From assembly GCA_011064905.1 (NCBI GenBank), contig JAAKFW010000086.1, forward strand, positions 1 through 6,541: a DNA stretch of 6,541 nucleotides, written 5' to 3'. Shown piece by piece: positions 1 through 6,536 of the stretch (the first letter of the stretch is position 1; every line of letters begins with the position of its first letter). A program made the translations under genes and the position numbers. Under the pieces are notes generated by a model, which did no database searches, was not told where the DNA came from, and was given only the letters and a program-made list of their open reading frames with translations. This DNA comes from Candidatus Anoxychlamydiales bacterium. Lineage in GTDB: Bacteria; Chlamydiota; Chlamydiia; Chlamydiales; SM23-39.

Positions 1-1
1 T

Positions 2-6
2 AAAGG
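2..6 (+). promoter_or_regulatory. Ribosome binding site of nusA
   Basis: AAAGG lies 7 nt before the ATG at position 14, which is a normal Shine-Dalgarno distance. It supports ATG 14 over the in-frame TTG directly before it at position 11. The first three bases of the window, TAA, could be the stop codon of an upstream gene. In Chlamydia the gene before nusA is rpsA, but nothing here can confirm that. Confidence 0.6.
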
Positions 7-13
7 TTTTTTG

Positions 14-1270
14 ATGAATAAAGATTTAATAGCAATTTTTGAATATTTAGAAAGAGAGAAAGGAATAAAAAGAGAAATAGTAATTAAAGCTATTGAAGAA
101 TCTCTACGTGCAGCTGCAAAAAAAAGCATGAAAGGCGGCGAAAATGTAGATGTTCAGATTCATCCAAAAACTGGAGAGATTGATGTTTTTGTAAGAAAAA
201 CAATAGTTGCAGAAGTTACAGATCCTGATGAAGAAATTTCTTTAGAGGATGCTCAAGTTTTAGCACCGGATTGCAAGATTGGACAAAGACTTGAAATCTC
301 GCTTCCGCCACAGGAGTTTGGTAGAATAGCAGCGCAAACTGCGAGACAAATCATCACACAAAAGCTAAAAGGAGCTGAAAAGGATGTGATCTATGAAGAG
401 TATAGACACAGAGTTGGAGAGATCATTTCAGGAACGGTAAAAAGAATTGGAAAAAGAAGAACAATCATAGTAGATCTAGGAAAAGTAGAAGCTCTCCTTC
501 CAGAAAGCTACCTTCCAAGAGGAGAAAACCCTCATATTGGGGAAAGGTTACAAGCGCTTTTACTAGAAGTTAGAGATACTGACATGGGGGGCGCTGAGGT
601 TATACTTTCTAGAGCTCATGCAGAGTTTGTTAAAGCTCTTTTTGCGCAAGAAGTGCCTGAGTTAGCTGACGATGTTATTAGAGTGGAAAAAATAGTAAGA
701 GAAGCCGGTTATAGAACAAAACTAGCGGTGAGTTCATCTGATAATAGAGTTGATCCGGTAGGTACATGTGTAGGAGTTAGAGGCACTAGAATCAAGAATG
801 TAATTCGAGAAATTAACAACGAAAAAATCGATGTTATTCCATTTTCTGAAGACATGGTTCAGCTACTTCAAAATGCTTTATATCCCCTTCAGATCCAAAG
901 ATTAAAAATAAATGAAAAGGTAATTGCCGTAGTTCTTGATGATGATTATCCAATAGCTATTGGGAAAAAGGGTATGAATGCTCGATTAATTGCAAAACTA
1001 ATTGATAAAGAGATAGATTTTCAAAAGCTAACAGAATATCAAAAACTTGTAACAATACATATGGCAGAACTATCAGAAAGCGATAATCCTAAATTGGATG
1101 AACCATTAAAAATAGAGGGATTAAGTTCTCTTTTAGTTGATGGGTTAATTTCTGCTGGATATGATACTATTAAGAAAATATTACTAATTCCTCCAAAAGA
1201 GCTAATGGAAAAAGTACCTGGAATAAACTACTTAGATTTAGCAGATAAAATATTAGAACAAAACAAGTAG
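14..1270 (+). CDS. nusA: Transcription termination/antitermination factor NusA
   Basis: NusA binds RNA polymerase and nascent RNA in the cytoplasm and modulates pausing, intrinsic termination and antitermination. The 418-residue product shows the family domains in order. The N-terminal RNA polymerase-binding domain spans about 1-125 and contains FGRIAAQTARQIITQKL at 102-118. An S1 domain spans about 135-190 (GEIISGTVKRI, then VDLGKVEALLP). The first KH domain lies near 230-285 with its loop GVRGTR at 254-259. The second lies near 300-350 with IGKKGMNARL at 316-325. A C-terminal helical region around 365-418 contains AGYDTIKKIL and VPGI, a helix-hairpin-helix-like motif. The protein lacks the long acidic C-terminal repeats of E. 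coli NusA (495 residues), as Chlamydia NusA also does. The start is ATG 14, not the adjacent TTG at 11, because AAAGG is well placed for it. infB follows after 8 nt. Confidence 0.97.
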   Translation: MNKDLIAIFEYLEREKGIKREIVIKAIEESLRAAAKKSMKGGENVDVQIHPKTGEIDVFVRKTIVAEVTDPDEEISLEDAQVLAPDCKIGQRLEISLPPQEFGRIAAQTARQIITQKLKGAEKDVIYEEYRHRVGEIISGTVKRIGKRRTIIVDLGKVEALLPESYLPRGENPHIGERLQALLLEVRDTDMGGAEVILSRAHAEFVKALFAQEVPELADDVIRVEKIVREAGYRTKLAVSSSDNRVDPVGTCVGVRGTRIKNVIREINNEKIDVIPFSEDMVQLLQNALYPLQIQRLKINEKVIAVVLDDDYPIAIGKKGMNARLIAKLIDKEIDFQKLTEYQKLVTIHMAELSESDNPKLDEPLKIEGLSSLLVDGLISAGYDTIKKILLIPPKELMEKVPGINYLDLADKILEQNK

Positions 1271-1272
1271 GC
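1268..1272 (+). promoter_or_regulatory. Ribosome binding site of infB, overlapping the nusA stop codon
   Basis: TAGGC at the end of nusA contains AGG 7 nt before the TTG at 1279. The nusA stop codon TAG is part of the same motif, so ribosomes ending nusA finish on the infB binding site. This favours translational coupling and is the main support for the TTG start. Confidence 0.5.
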
Positions 1273-1278
1273 AAAAGT

Positions 1279-3618
1279 TTGGCTAAAGATTTAAAATTAA
1301 ATATTAAAAACGCTCAAATTGCTCAGGCTCTAAAAAAATTCAATAAAAAGCCTACGCCTATTAAAAAGGCAAAACCTAAGCAAAAAGAAAAAGATGTAAG
1401 AGAGCCTACTACTATAAAAAGAAAAGCGAGAATTCTACCTCCGGAAGAGAAAGAAAAAAAACCAACAGAAGAAGAGAAAAAAGAAGCAGAAAAATCAAAA
1501 ACTGTTAAAAACACAATAGAAAAAGAACCGCTAGAAAAAGAAGTTAAAGAAACAGATGAGATTAAACTCGCCAAAGAAGAGCCTGTAGCAGAGAAACCTG
1601 CAATTAAAGAAGAAAAGCCAGCTAAAGAAAAAGAAGAGCCAAAACCTAACGTATTGGCAGCAAAAACAGCTGAAGAAGAAGCTAAGAAAAAACCCAAATC
1701 TTACAAAGACTTCAAAGCGGCAAAAAAACCTCAAACGTTTAGAGCTTTTGATACAAGAGATAGATTAGGGCTTAGATCATATGAAGATGAGAGATGGAGA
1801 AAAAGAAGATACTTTAAATCAAAAAAAATCAAAAGTTCAATTGAAGTACTAAGACCAAAATCTTTAAAAGTAATAATTCCGATAACGATAAAAGATTTAG
1901 CAAGTGCAATGAAGCTAAAAGCTTCTGAGCTAATACGGAAGCTATTTCTGCAAGGAATCACTTTAACAATAAATGATTATCTAAACGATGAAACAACAAT
2001 TCAACTACTAGGACATGAATTTGATTGTGAGATCTCAATAGATGTTGAAGAAGAAAAAAGGCTTCAAATTACAGATCTAACAATAAAAGAAGAGATATCC
2101 AATACTCCAAAAGAGGATTTAACTACAAGACCTGCTGTGATCACATTTATGGGTCATGTTGATCATGGAAAGACATCACTTATCGATGCAATAAGATTAT
2201 CTAATTTAGCTAACCAAGAAGCTGGACAAATAACTCAGCACATAGGAGCTTTTACAGCTAAAACAAAATTTGGACCAATAACAATATTAGATACCCCTGG
2301 ACATGAAGCATTTACTGAGATGCGATCTAGAGGAGCTAACGTTACAGACATCATAGTTTTAGTAATTGCTGGGGATGAAGGAATTCGAGATCAGACTATA
2401 GAAGCGATAAAGCAAGCGAAAGATGCTAATGTTCCAATGGTAGTAGCTATTAATAAATCTGATAAGGTTGGATTTGACCAGGAAAAAATTTATCGATCTT
2501 TAGCTGATAGGGAACTACTTCCGGAAGCTTGGGGTGGAACAGTTATTACAATTAACTGCAGTGCAAAAACAAAAGAGGGTGTGGACGAGCTTTTAGAGAT
2601 GTTATCATTGCAAGCTGAGATATTGGAACTCCGAGCTGATCCAAAAGCGAGAGCTAGAGGAACAATATTAGAATCAGAAATGCATAAAGGTCTTGGAGCA
2701 GCTGCTACAGTTTTAGTACAAAATGGAACACTCAAAACATCTGATGCAATAGTTTTCTCTGATAAATATGGAAGAATTAAAACTCTGCACGACCAGTTTG
2801 ATAATATTGTAGACTCAGCGGGCCCTTCTATGCCTGTTATGATAACTGGATTGTCATCACTGGCTGAAGCTGGCTCAGAATTTGTTGTTGTTGAAAATGA
2901 AAAAATTGCAAAAGATTTAGCTGATGCAAGAAAAGAAAAAATGAAGCTTAAAAGTCTCCAAAAAGCAAAACCTTTTTCATTAGAGAGTTTAGAGAAAAAA
3001 GAGAAAAAGACACTTCCTATAATACTAAGAGCTGATGTTCAAGGATCATTAGAGGCACTAAAAACGTCACTTTTAAAAATTAAATCTGATAAAGCTGAAT
3101 TGAGTATAGTTAGCGCTGAAGTTGGAGAGATATCTGAATCTGATATAAGACTAGCAAGCGCTTCTAAATCTGTAATTCTAGGATTCCATACTAAAATAGA
3201 ATCACATGCAGAGTCTTTAATCAAACAACTTAAAGTTATAATCCTTCAGCACAACATTATCTACCATGCGATAGATGAAATAAAAGAGTTGATGAGATCT
3301 ACATTAGACAAGCTAGAAGAATTTAATGACATTGGAAAGGCAAAAGTAATAGCTGTTTTCAAATCCTCACATTTAGGGCTCATTGCAGGCTGTTTAATAA
3401 CAGATGGAATTGTTAAAAGAAACTCTTTTGTTCGAATAATAAGAGATGGAAAAGAGATAACAAAAACAAAAATATCCTCTCTAAAAAGAGAAAAAGAAGA
3501 TGTCAAAGAGGTGAATAAAGGCTTAGAGTGCGGAATAGTATTAGAGAATTTCTCTGACGTTCAAAATGAGGACATATTTGAAGCATACGATATCACTTAC
3601 ATAGAGCAAGAGCTTTAA
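1279..3618 (+). CDS. infB: Translation initiation factor IF-2
   Basis: IF-2 is the GTPase that places fMet-tRNA on the 30S subunit and promotes joining of the 50S subunit. The 779-residue protein begins with a lysine/glutamate/proline-rich, low-complexity region (about 25-150). A basic linker with DRLGL and WRKRR (about 160-177) leads into the IF2_N domain (about 198-250, LASAMKLKASELIRKL). The GTPase domain runs from about 285 to 455. G1 is GHVDHGKTS at 292-300, the switch I region GQITQHIGAF is at 316-325, G3 is DTPGH at 338-342, G4 is NKSD at 392-395 and G5 is SAK at 428-430. Domain II and the C-terminal tRNA-binding domains follow, with ADVQGSLEAL at 585-594 and GLECGIVLENF near 748-758. 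The start is TTG. The reading frame is closed upstream by TAA at 1246-1248, and no in-frame ATG occurs before about residue 211, inside the IF2_N domain. rbfA follows after 3 nt. The linker and G domain resemble chlamydial IF-2 as I remember it. Confidence 0.97.
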   Translation: MAKDLKLNIKNAQIAQALKKFNKKPTPIKKAKPKQKEKDVREPTTIKRKARILPPEEKEKKPTEEEKKEAEKSKTVKNTIEKEPLEKEVKETDEIKLAKEEPVAEKPAIKEEKPAKEKEEPKPNVLAAKTAEEEAKKKPKSYKDFKAAKKPQTFRAFDTRDRLGLRSYEDERWRKRRYFKSKKIKSSIEVLRPKSLKVIIPITIKDLASAMKLKASELIRKLFLQGITLTINDYLNDETTIQLLGHEFDCEISIDVEEEKRLQITDLTIKEEISNTPKEDLTTRPAVITFMGHVDHGKTSLIDAIRLSNLANQEAGQITQHIGAFTAKTKFGPITILDTPGHEAFTEMRSRGANVTDIIVLVIAGDEGIRDQTIEAIKQAKDANVPMVVAINKSDKVGFDQEKIYRSLADRELLPEAWGGTVITINCSAKTKEGVDELLEMLSLQAEILELRADPKARARGTILESEMHKGLGAAATVLVQNGTLKTSDAIVFSDKYGRIKTLHDQFDNIVDSAGPSMPVMITGLSSLAEAGSEFVVVENEKIAKDLADARKEKMKLKSLQKAKPFSLESLEKKEKKTLPIILRADVQGSLEALKTSLLKIKSDKAELSIVSAEVGEISESDIRLASASKSVILGFHTKIESHAESLIKQLKVIILQHNIIYHAIDEIKELMRSTLDKLEEFNDIGKAKVIAVFKSSHLGLIAGCLITDGIVKRNSFVRIIRDGKEITKTKISSLKREKEDVKEVNKGLECGIVLENFSDVQNEDIFEAYDITYIEQEL

Positions 3619-3621
3619 AAT

Positions 3622-4008
3622 ATGAAAGACAAAAGAGTCAAGCGTTTAAACTCACTTCTTCGAGAAGTAATATCTGAAGTTTTGCAAAAAGATGTAAAGA
3701 ATCCCCATATTGTGAAACTCACAACTATAACAGATGTTGAAATGACAGCTGATGGTCGATATGCAAAAGTATTTATAACTGTTATTGGCACAAAAGAAGA
3801 AGAAAAAGATACCCTTGATGCGCTTAATCAAGCAGCTGGATTCATTTCTGTAAACGCAGCTAAAAAAGTAGTTTTAAGATATTTTCCAACGCTTGAGTTT
3901 AAGTTAGATACTTCCCTCGAGAAACACATGAAAATCGATAAGATATTAACAAATATTAAAAAAGAAAAAGAAAAACAAAAAAAATCTTCAGATGAGCCCG
4001 ATGAGTGA
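3622..4008 (+). CDS. rbfA: 30S ribosome-binding factor RbfA
   Basis: RbfA binds the 30S subunit late in its assembly, helps mature the 5' end of 16S rRNA and supports growth in the cold. The 128-residue product has the family's single KH-like fold. An N-terminal helix (RVKRLNSLLREVISEVLQ) is followed by strands DVEMTADGRYAKVFITVIG near 38-56. The conserved AAGFI near 86-90 marks the interrupted KH motif, and RYFPTLEFKLDTSLE lies near 100-115. Length is typical. The C-terminal tail is lysine-rich and encoded by A-rich DNA, including eight A at 3977-3984. The gene begins 3 nt after the infB stop with only a weak upstream purine-rich site, so coupling to infB translation is likely. Its 3' end overlaps the start of truB. 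Confidence 0.94.
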   Translation: MKDKRVKRLNSLLREVISEVLQKDVKNPHIVKLTTITDVEMTADGRYAKVFITVIGTKEEEKDTLDALNQAAGFISVNAAKKVVLRYFPTLEFKLDTSLEKHMKIDKILTNIKKEKEKQKKSSDEPDE

Positions 4009-4675
4009 CAATTTTGGGATACTTTTAGTTAATAAATCCACTAGCAAAACATCATTTAGTTTAGTTTCCCTTTTAAGAAAGCTTACAAGAATAAAAAAAA
4101 TTGGCCACGCAGGAACTTTAGATCCTTTTGCTTCTGGGTTAATGATAATGCTAATTGGCAAAAGCTATACCCAAAAATCTCTAGATTTTATAAACCATGA
4201 TAAAACTTATGTTTGCCGTCTTCATTTAGGCTACACAACAAAGACTTTTGATACAGAAGCTGAAAAAAAATTTTATTCAGAAAAAGAGCCAACAATTCAA
4301 GAACTTGAAAAAGTTTTAAAAGAATTTCAAGGTGACATTGAGCAGACACCCCCAATGTACTCTGCAAAAAAAGTAAACGGTCAGAGACTATATAAGCTAG
4401 CAAGACAAGGCATTTCAATAAAAAGAGAAAAAATTAAAGTAAACGTTAAAACAACTCTTATCAATTATGAATATCCCTACATAGATTTAGAAATTACTTC
4501 TTCAAAAGGAACATACATAAGAACAATAGCAAATGATATTGGAGAAGAGCTTAAAACGGGAGCTTATCTAATAGCTCTTAAAAGAACTCGTTGTGGCCCC
4601 TATTTTTTAAAAGATGCGATAGACCAAGAAAGACTAGATGAAACCATAAATTTAAGTGAGCGACTTTTAAGATGA
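3992..4675 (+). CDS. truB: tRNA pseudouridine(55) synthase TruB, short form
   Basis: TruB converts uridine 55 in the T-loop of tRNAs to pseudouridine. The catalytic aspartate is D44 in the signature GHAGTLDPFASGL (38-50). Other family motifs are KTY with Y73 (71-73), PPMYSAKKVNGQRLYKLAR (120-138) and SKGTYIRTIANDIG (171-184), where R177 matches the conserved active-site arginine. GAYLIALKRTRCG (190-202) completes the catalytic domain. At 227 residues the protein is much shorter than E. coli TruB (314), because it ends after the catalytic domain without a PUA domain. This shortened form is also what I recall from Chlamydia. Two in-frame ATGs are possible, at 3992 and 4001. They overlap rbfA by 17 or 8 nt, and neither has a strong ribosome binding site, so the exact start is unsettled. 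The stop overlaps the ribF start. Confidence 0.95.
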   Translation: MSPMSDNFGILLVNKSTSKTSFSLVSLLRKLTRIKKIGHAGTLDPFASGLMIMLIGKSYTQKSLDFINHDKTYVCRLHLGYTTKTFDTEAEKKFYSEKEPTIQELEKVLKEFQGDIEQTPPMYSAKKVNGQRLYKLARQGISIKREKIKVNVKTTLINYEYPYIDLEITSSKGTYIRTIANDIGEELKTGAYLIALKRTRCGPYFLKDAIDQERLDETINLSERLLR

Positions 4676-5223
4676 TAGTTTTAGATAGTTTTTATGAAAA
4701 ACAAGATTTTGGAAAGGTCAACCTTTCTATTGGAGTATTTGACGGTCTTCATTTAGGACACGCTCTTGTTTTAAAAAAGCTAAAAGAAAAAAAAGGAAAA
4801 TCTATAGTTTTTACATTTGAGAATCATCCTTTAGATATTTTAAAACCTGATATCAAAATAAAATCGATTTACAATAAGCAAGATAAGTTAAAATATTTAA
4901 AGAGTTTTGATATTGATGTAGTAATTTTAATAAAGTTTACTCTAGATTTTGCAGATATTTCCTACATAGATTTTTTTAAAATTCTGAAAAAAAACTTTTC
5001 ATTTACCAATTTAATAGTAGGAAAAGATGTAAAAATCGGAAAAGATGGGATTGGAAATTTAAATAAAATCAAAAAATTAGAAAATGAGCTAGAATTCAAA
5101 TCTGAATTTATTGAAAAGATCAAATATGACAAAAGAGTAATATCATCTCGCTGGATAAGATCTTTAATAGAAGAGAAAAACTTTGCACTTGCTGAAAAAC
5201 TCTTAAATAGAAAATTTTTATAG
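4672..5223 (+). CDS. ribF: RibF-like FAD synthetase domain protein lacking the riboflavin kinase domain
   Basis: Normal bacterial RibF (about 300 residues) has an N-terminal FMN adenylyltransferase (FAD synthetase) domain and a C-terminal riboflavin kinase domain. This product has 183 residues and holds only the first. The nucleotidyltransferase signature is intact: GVFDGLHLGH at 21-30, with H27 and H30 forming the HxGH motif. TFENHP at 48-53 matches the usual PHP region. VGKDVKIG at 116-123 stands where VGxDFxFG is usual, and SSRWIR at 158-163 where SSTxIR is usual. The protein ends at AEKLLNRKFL, which corresponds to the linker before the kinase domain in full-length RibF. The gene overlaps truB by ATGA, and ychF starts 10 nt after its stop, so no kinase domain could follow by frameshift. 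A hand count of 4681-5220 gives about 24% G+C, lower than its neighbours. FAD synthetase activity is inferred and may be weakened. Confidence 0.85.
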   Translation: MIVLDSFYEKQDFGKVNLSIGVFDGLHLGHALVLKKLKEKKGKSIVFTFENHPLDILKPDIKIKSIYNKQDKLKYLKSFDIDVVILIKFTLDFADISYIDFFKILKKNFSFTNLIVGKDVKIGKDGIGNLNKIKKLENELEFKSEFIEKIKYDKRVISSRWIRSLIEEKNFALAEKLLNRKFL

Positions 5224-5224
5224 G
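5221..5224 (+). promoter_or_regulatory. Ribosome binding site of ychF, overlapping the ribF stop codon
   Basis: TAGG contains the ribF stop TAG and an AGG core 9 nt before the ATG at 5234. The spacer is a run of A bases. The arrangement repeats that at the nusA-infB junction. Confidence 0.45.
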
Positions 5225-5233
5225 TAAAAAAAA

Positions 5234-6343
5234 ATGACTGATCAATCAACTAATCTCTCTTGTGGTATCGTTGGTCTTCCAAATGTTGGAAAATCTACAC
5301 TCTTCACTGCTATCACAAAAAAAAAGGTGTCTGCTGAAAATTATCCTTTTTGCACTATCGATCCTAATGTTGGAATAGTTGAAGTTCCGGATCAAAGATT
5401 AGAGGTTTTAACAAACCTCTCTAAATCTAAAAAAACTATCTATGCAACAGTATCGTTTGTAGATATTGCAGGTCTTGTCAAAGGAGCCTCTAAAGGAGAA
5501 GGTCTTGGCAATAAATTTTTATCAAACATAAGAGATACCGACGCTATAATTCATGTTGTTAGATGTTTTGAAGATGAAGAGCTAATTCATGTAAGTGGAA
5601 AAATAGATCCGATAGAAGATATAGAAACGATAAATCTAGAGCTTATTTTAGCAGATCTTCAGGCAGCAGAAAACATCAAAACTAAACTAGAGAAAAAAGC
5701 TAGAATTTCAAAAGAATTTCAGCCTCAAATAGATCTTATTGATAAAATTCTAGATCATCTAAATCAAAACCTCTCTCTTAGATTAGTCTCTTTTAATTCA
5801 GACGAAAAAGAGATTTTGAAAAACTGGGCTTTTTTAACTCTAAAAAAAGTAATTTATGTTGCAAATGTCAAAGAAGAAGAGCTTACATCTTTAGAAGAAA
5901 ATGAGAATTTAAAAAAGGTAAAAGAGTTTGCAAAAAAAGAAAATACATCTGTTATTGCTATTTGCGCAAAAATAGAAGAAGAGATAGCAGCTTTAGAACC
6001 AGAGGATGCAAAAGAATTTTTACAAGAGCTTAATCTTAAAGAATCAGGCCTTCATCAATTAGTGAAAACTGCTTTCAGACTTTTAAATCTTTTAACTTTT
6101 ATAACAACCGGAGAGATAGAGACAAGAGCTTGGACAATTGTAAAAGGCACTAGTGCAAAAGCAGCTGCCGGTAAAATTCATTCAGATATTGAAAAGGGAT
6201 TTATTAGAGCTGAGGTGGTGTCATTTGACGATATAATAGAATTCAAGGGTAGAGTGGGCGCTAGAGAGCAAGGAAAAGCTATTTCTGAGGGAAAAGAGTA
6301 CGTCGTTAAAGATGGCGATGTTATTTTGTTTTATCATTCTTAG
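5234..6343 (+). CDS. ychF: Ribosome-associated P-loop ATPase/GTPase YchF (OLA1 family)
   Basis: YchF is a conserved Obg-family P-loop protein that binds ribosomes. Family members prefer ATP, and roles in translation and stress responses have been reported. The 369-residue length is typical. The Walker A motif is GLPNVGKST at 14-22. The switch II region is DIAGLVKGASKGEGLGNKFL at 77-96, a clear YchF signature. The position of the NKxD specificity motif reads NVKE (211-214), consistent with relaxed guanine specificity in this family. A helical coiled-coil insertion lies around 130-200. The C-terminal TGS domain (about 285-369) contains TRAWTIVKGTSAKAAAGKIH (297-316) and KGFIRAEV (321-328), and ends with VVKDGDVILF. 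The ATG start has AGG 9 nt upstream. It is the last intact gene, 10 nt after ribF. In Chlamydia, ychF likewise follows ribF. Confidence 0.97.
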   Translation: MTDQSTNLSCGIVGLPNVGKSTLFTAITKKKVSAENYPFCTIDPNVGIVEVPDQRLEVLTNLSKSKKTIYATVSFVDIAGLVKGASKGEGLGNKFLSNIRDTDAIIHVVRCFEDEELIHVSGKIDPIEDIETINLELILADLQAAENIKTKLEKKARISKEFQPQIDLIDKILDHLNQNLSLRLVSFNSDEKEILKNWAFLTLKKVIYVANVKEEELTSLEENENLKKVKEFAKKENTSVIAICAKIEEEIAALEPEDAKEFLQELNLKESGLHQLVKTAFRLLNLLTFITTGEIETRAWTIVKGTSAKAAAGKIHSDIEKGFIRAEVVSFDDIIEFKGRVGAREQGKAISEGKEYVVKDGDVILFYHS

Positions 6344-6357
6344 ATAAAAATTATAAC

Positions 6358-6536
6358 TTATTCACTTTCAGCATATGCACTAATCATTGGAAGATCTTTT
6401 CTTTTAGAAGTATCGCTATCCGTCTTAAAAAATTTTCCTTCTCTATTAACCTCAGTTGCTAGTTTATCTTTTTGTAATTCTGTGAGTTAGCTTTTATTTG
6501 ATTAAAAAAAATCCTTTGTTTGAGTAAAATATTTTT
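6358..6536 (-). pseudogene. Possible decayed 3' end of an unknown gene
   Basis: On the minus strand a reading frame is open for 42 codons from 6486 to its stop TAA at 6360-6358. It contains the stretch ELQKDKLATEVNREGKFFKT and ends in ISAYAESE. It has no ATG except an internal methionine 11 residues before the end, and TAA at 6489-6487 closes it upstream. Directly upstream, a neighbouring frame is open from 6536 to 6483 (FFNQIKANS). It would join the first frame in register if one base were restored near 6482, giving a continuous charged, helix-like C-terminal segment. TAA at 6539-6537 closes that frame near the window edge. I do not recognise the protein. It could be a frameshifted remnant converging on ychF, or chance open reading in AT-rich DNA. 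Confidence 0.25.

Noticed and set aside
1323..1961. Minus-strand open frames of 124, 67 and 76 codons inside infB
   Set aside because: They mirror the lysine/glutamate-rich coding strand and give serine/phenylalanine-rich translations without domains or binding sites. They lie wholly within a clear infB.
2490..3506. Three further minus-strand open frames in infB
   Set aside because: They have no recognisable motifs and are antisense to conserved IF-2 domains. They are shadows of the real gene.
4600..4671. FMN riboswitch before ribF
   Set aside because: The region upstream of ribF is truB coding sequence and the genes overlap by 4 nt. No leader is available for such an RNA element.
5224..5233. 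A frameshift hiding the riboflavin kinase half of RibF
   Set aside because: Only 10 nt lie between the ribF stop and the ychF ATG, and the bases after that encode YchF. There is no room for the missing domain here.
4188..5249. Minus-strand open frames across truB and ribF
   Set aside because: They are antisense to well-supported catalytic motifs, lack recognisable features and have no start context.
6344..6380. A terminator after ychF
   Set aside because: Only a weak AT-only inverted repeat (ATAA/TTAT) and the short palindrome GCATATGC are present. There is no GC-containing hairpin followed by a T run.
6498..6530. Promoter-like TTGATT and TAAAAT on the + strand
   Set aside because: The spacer is 21 nt, too long for a standard sigma-70 promoter. 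Such hexamers arise often in AT-rich DNA, and no gene start is visible after them.
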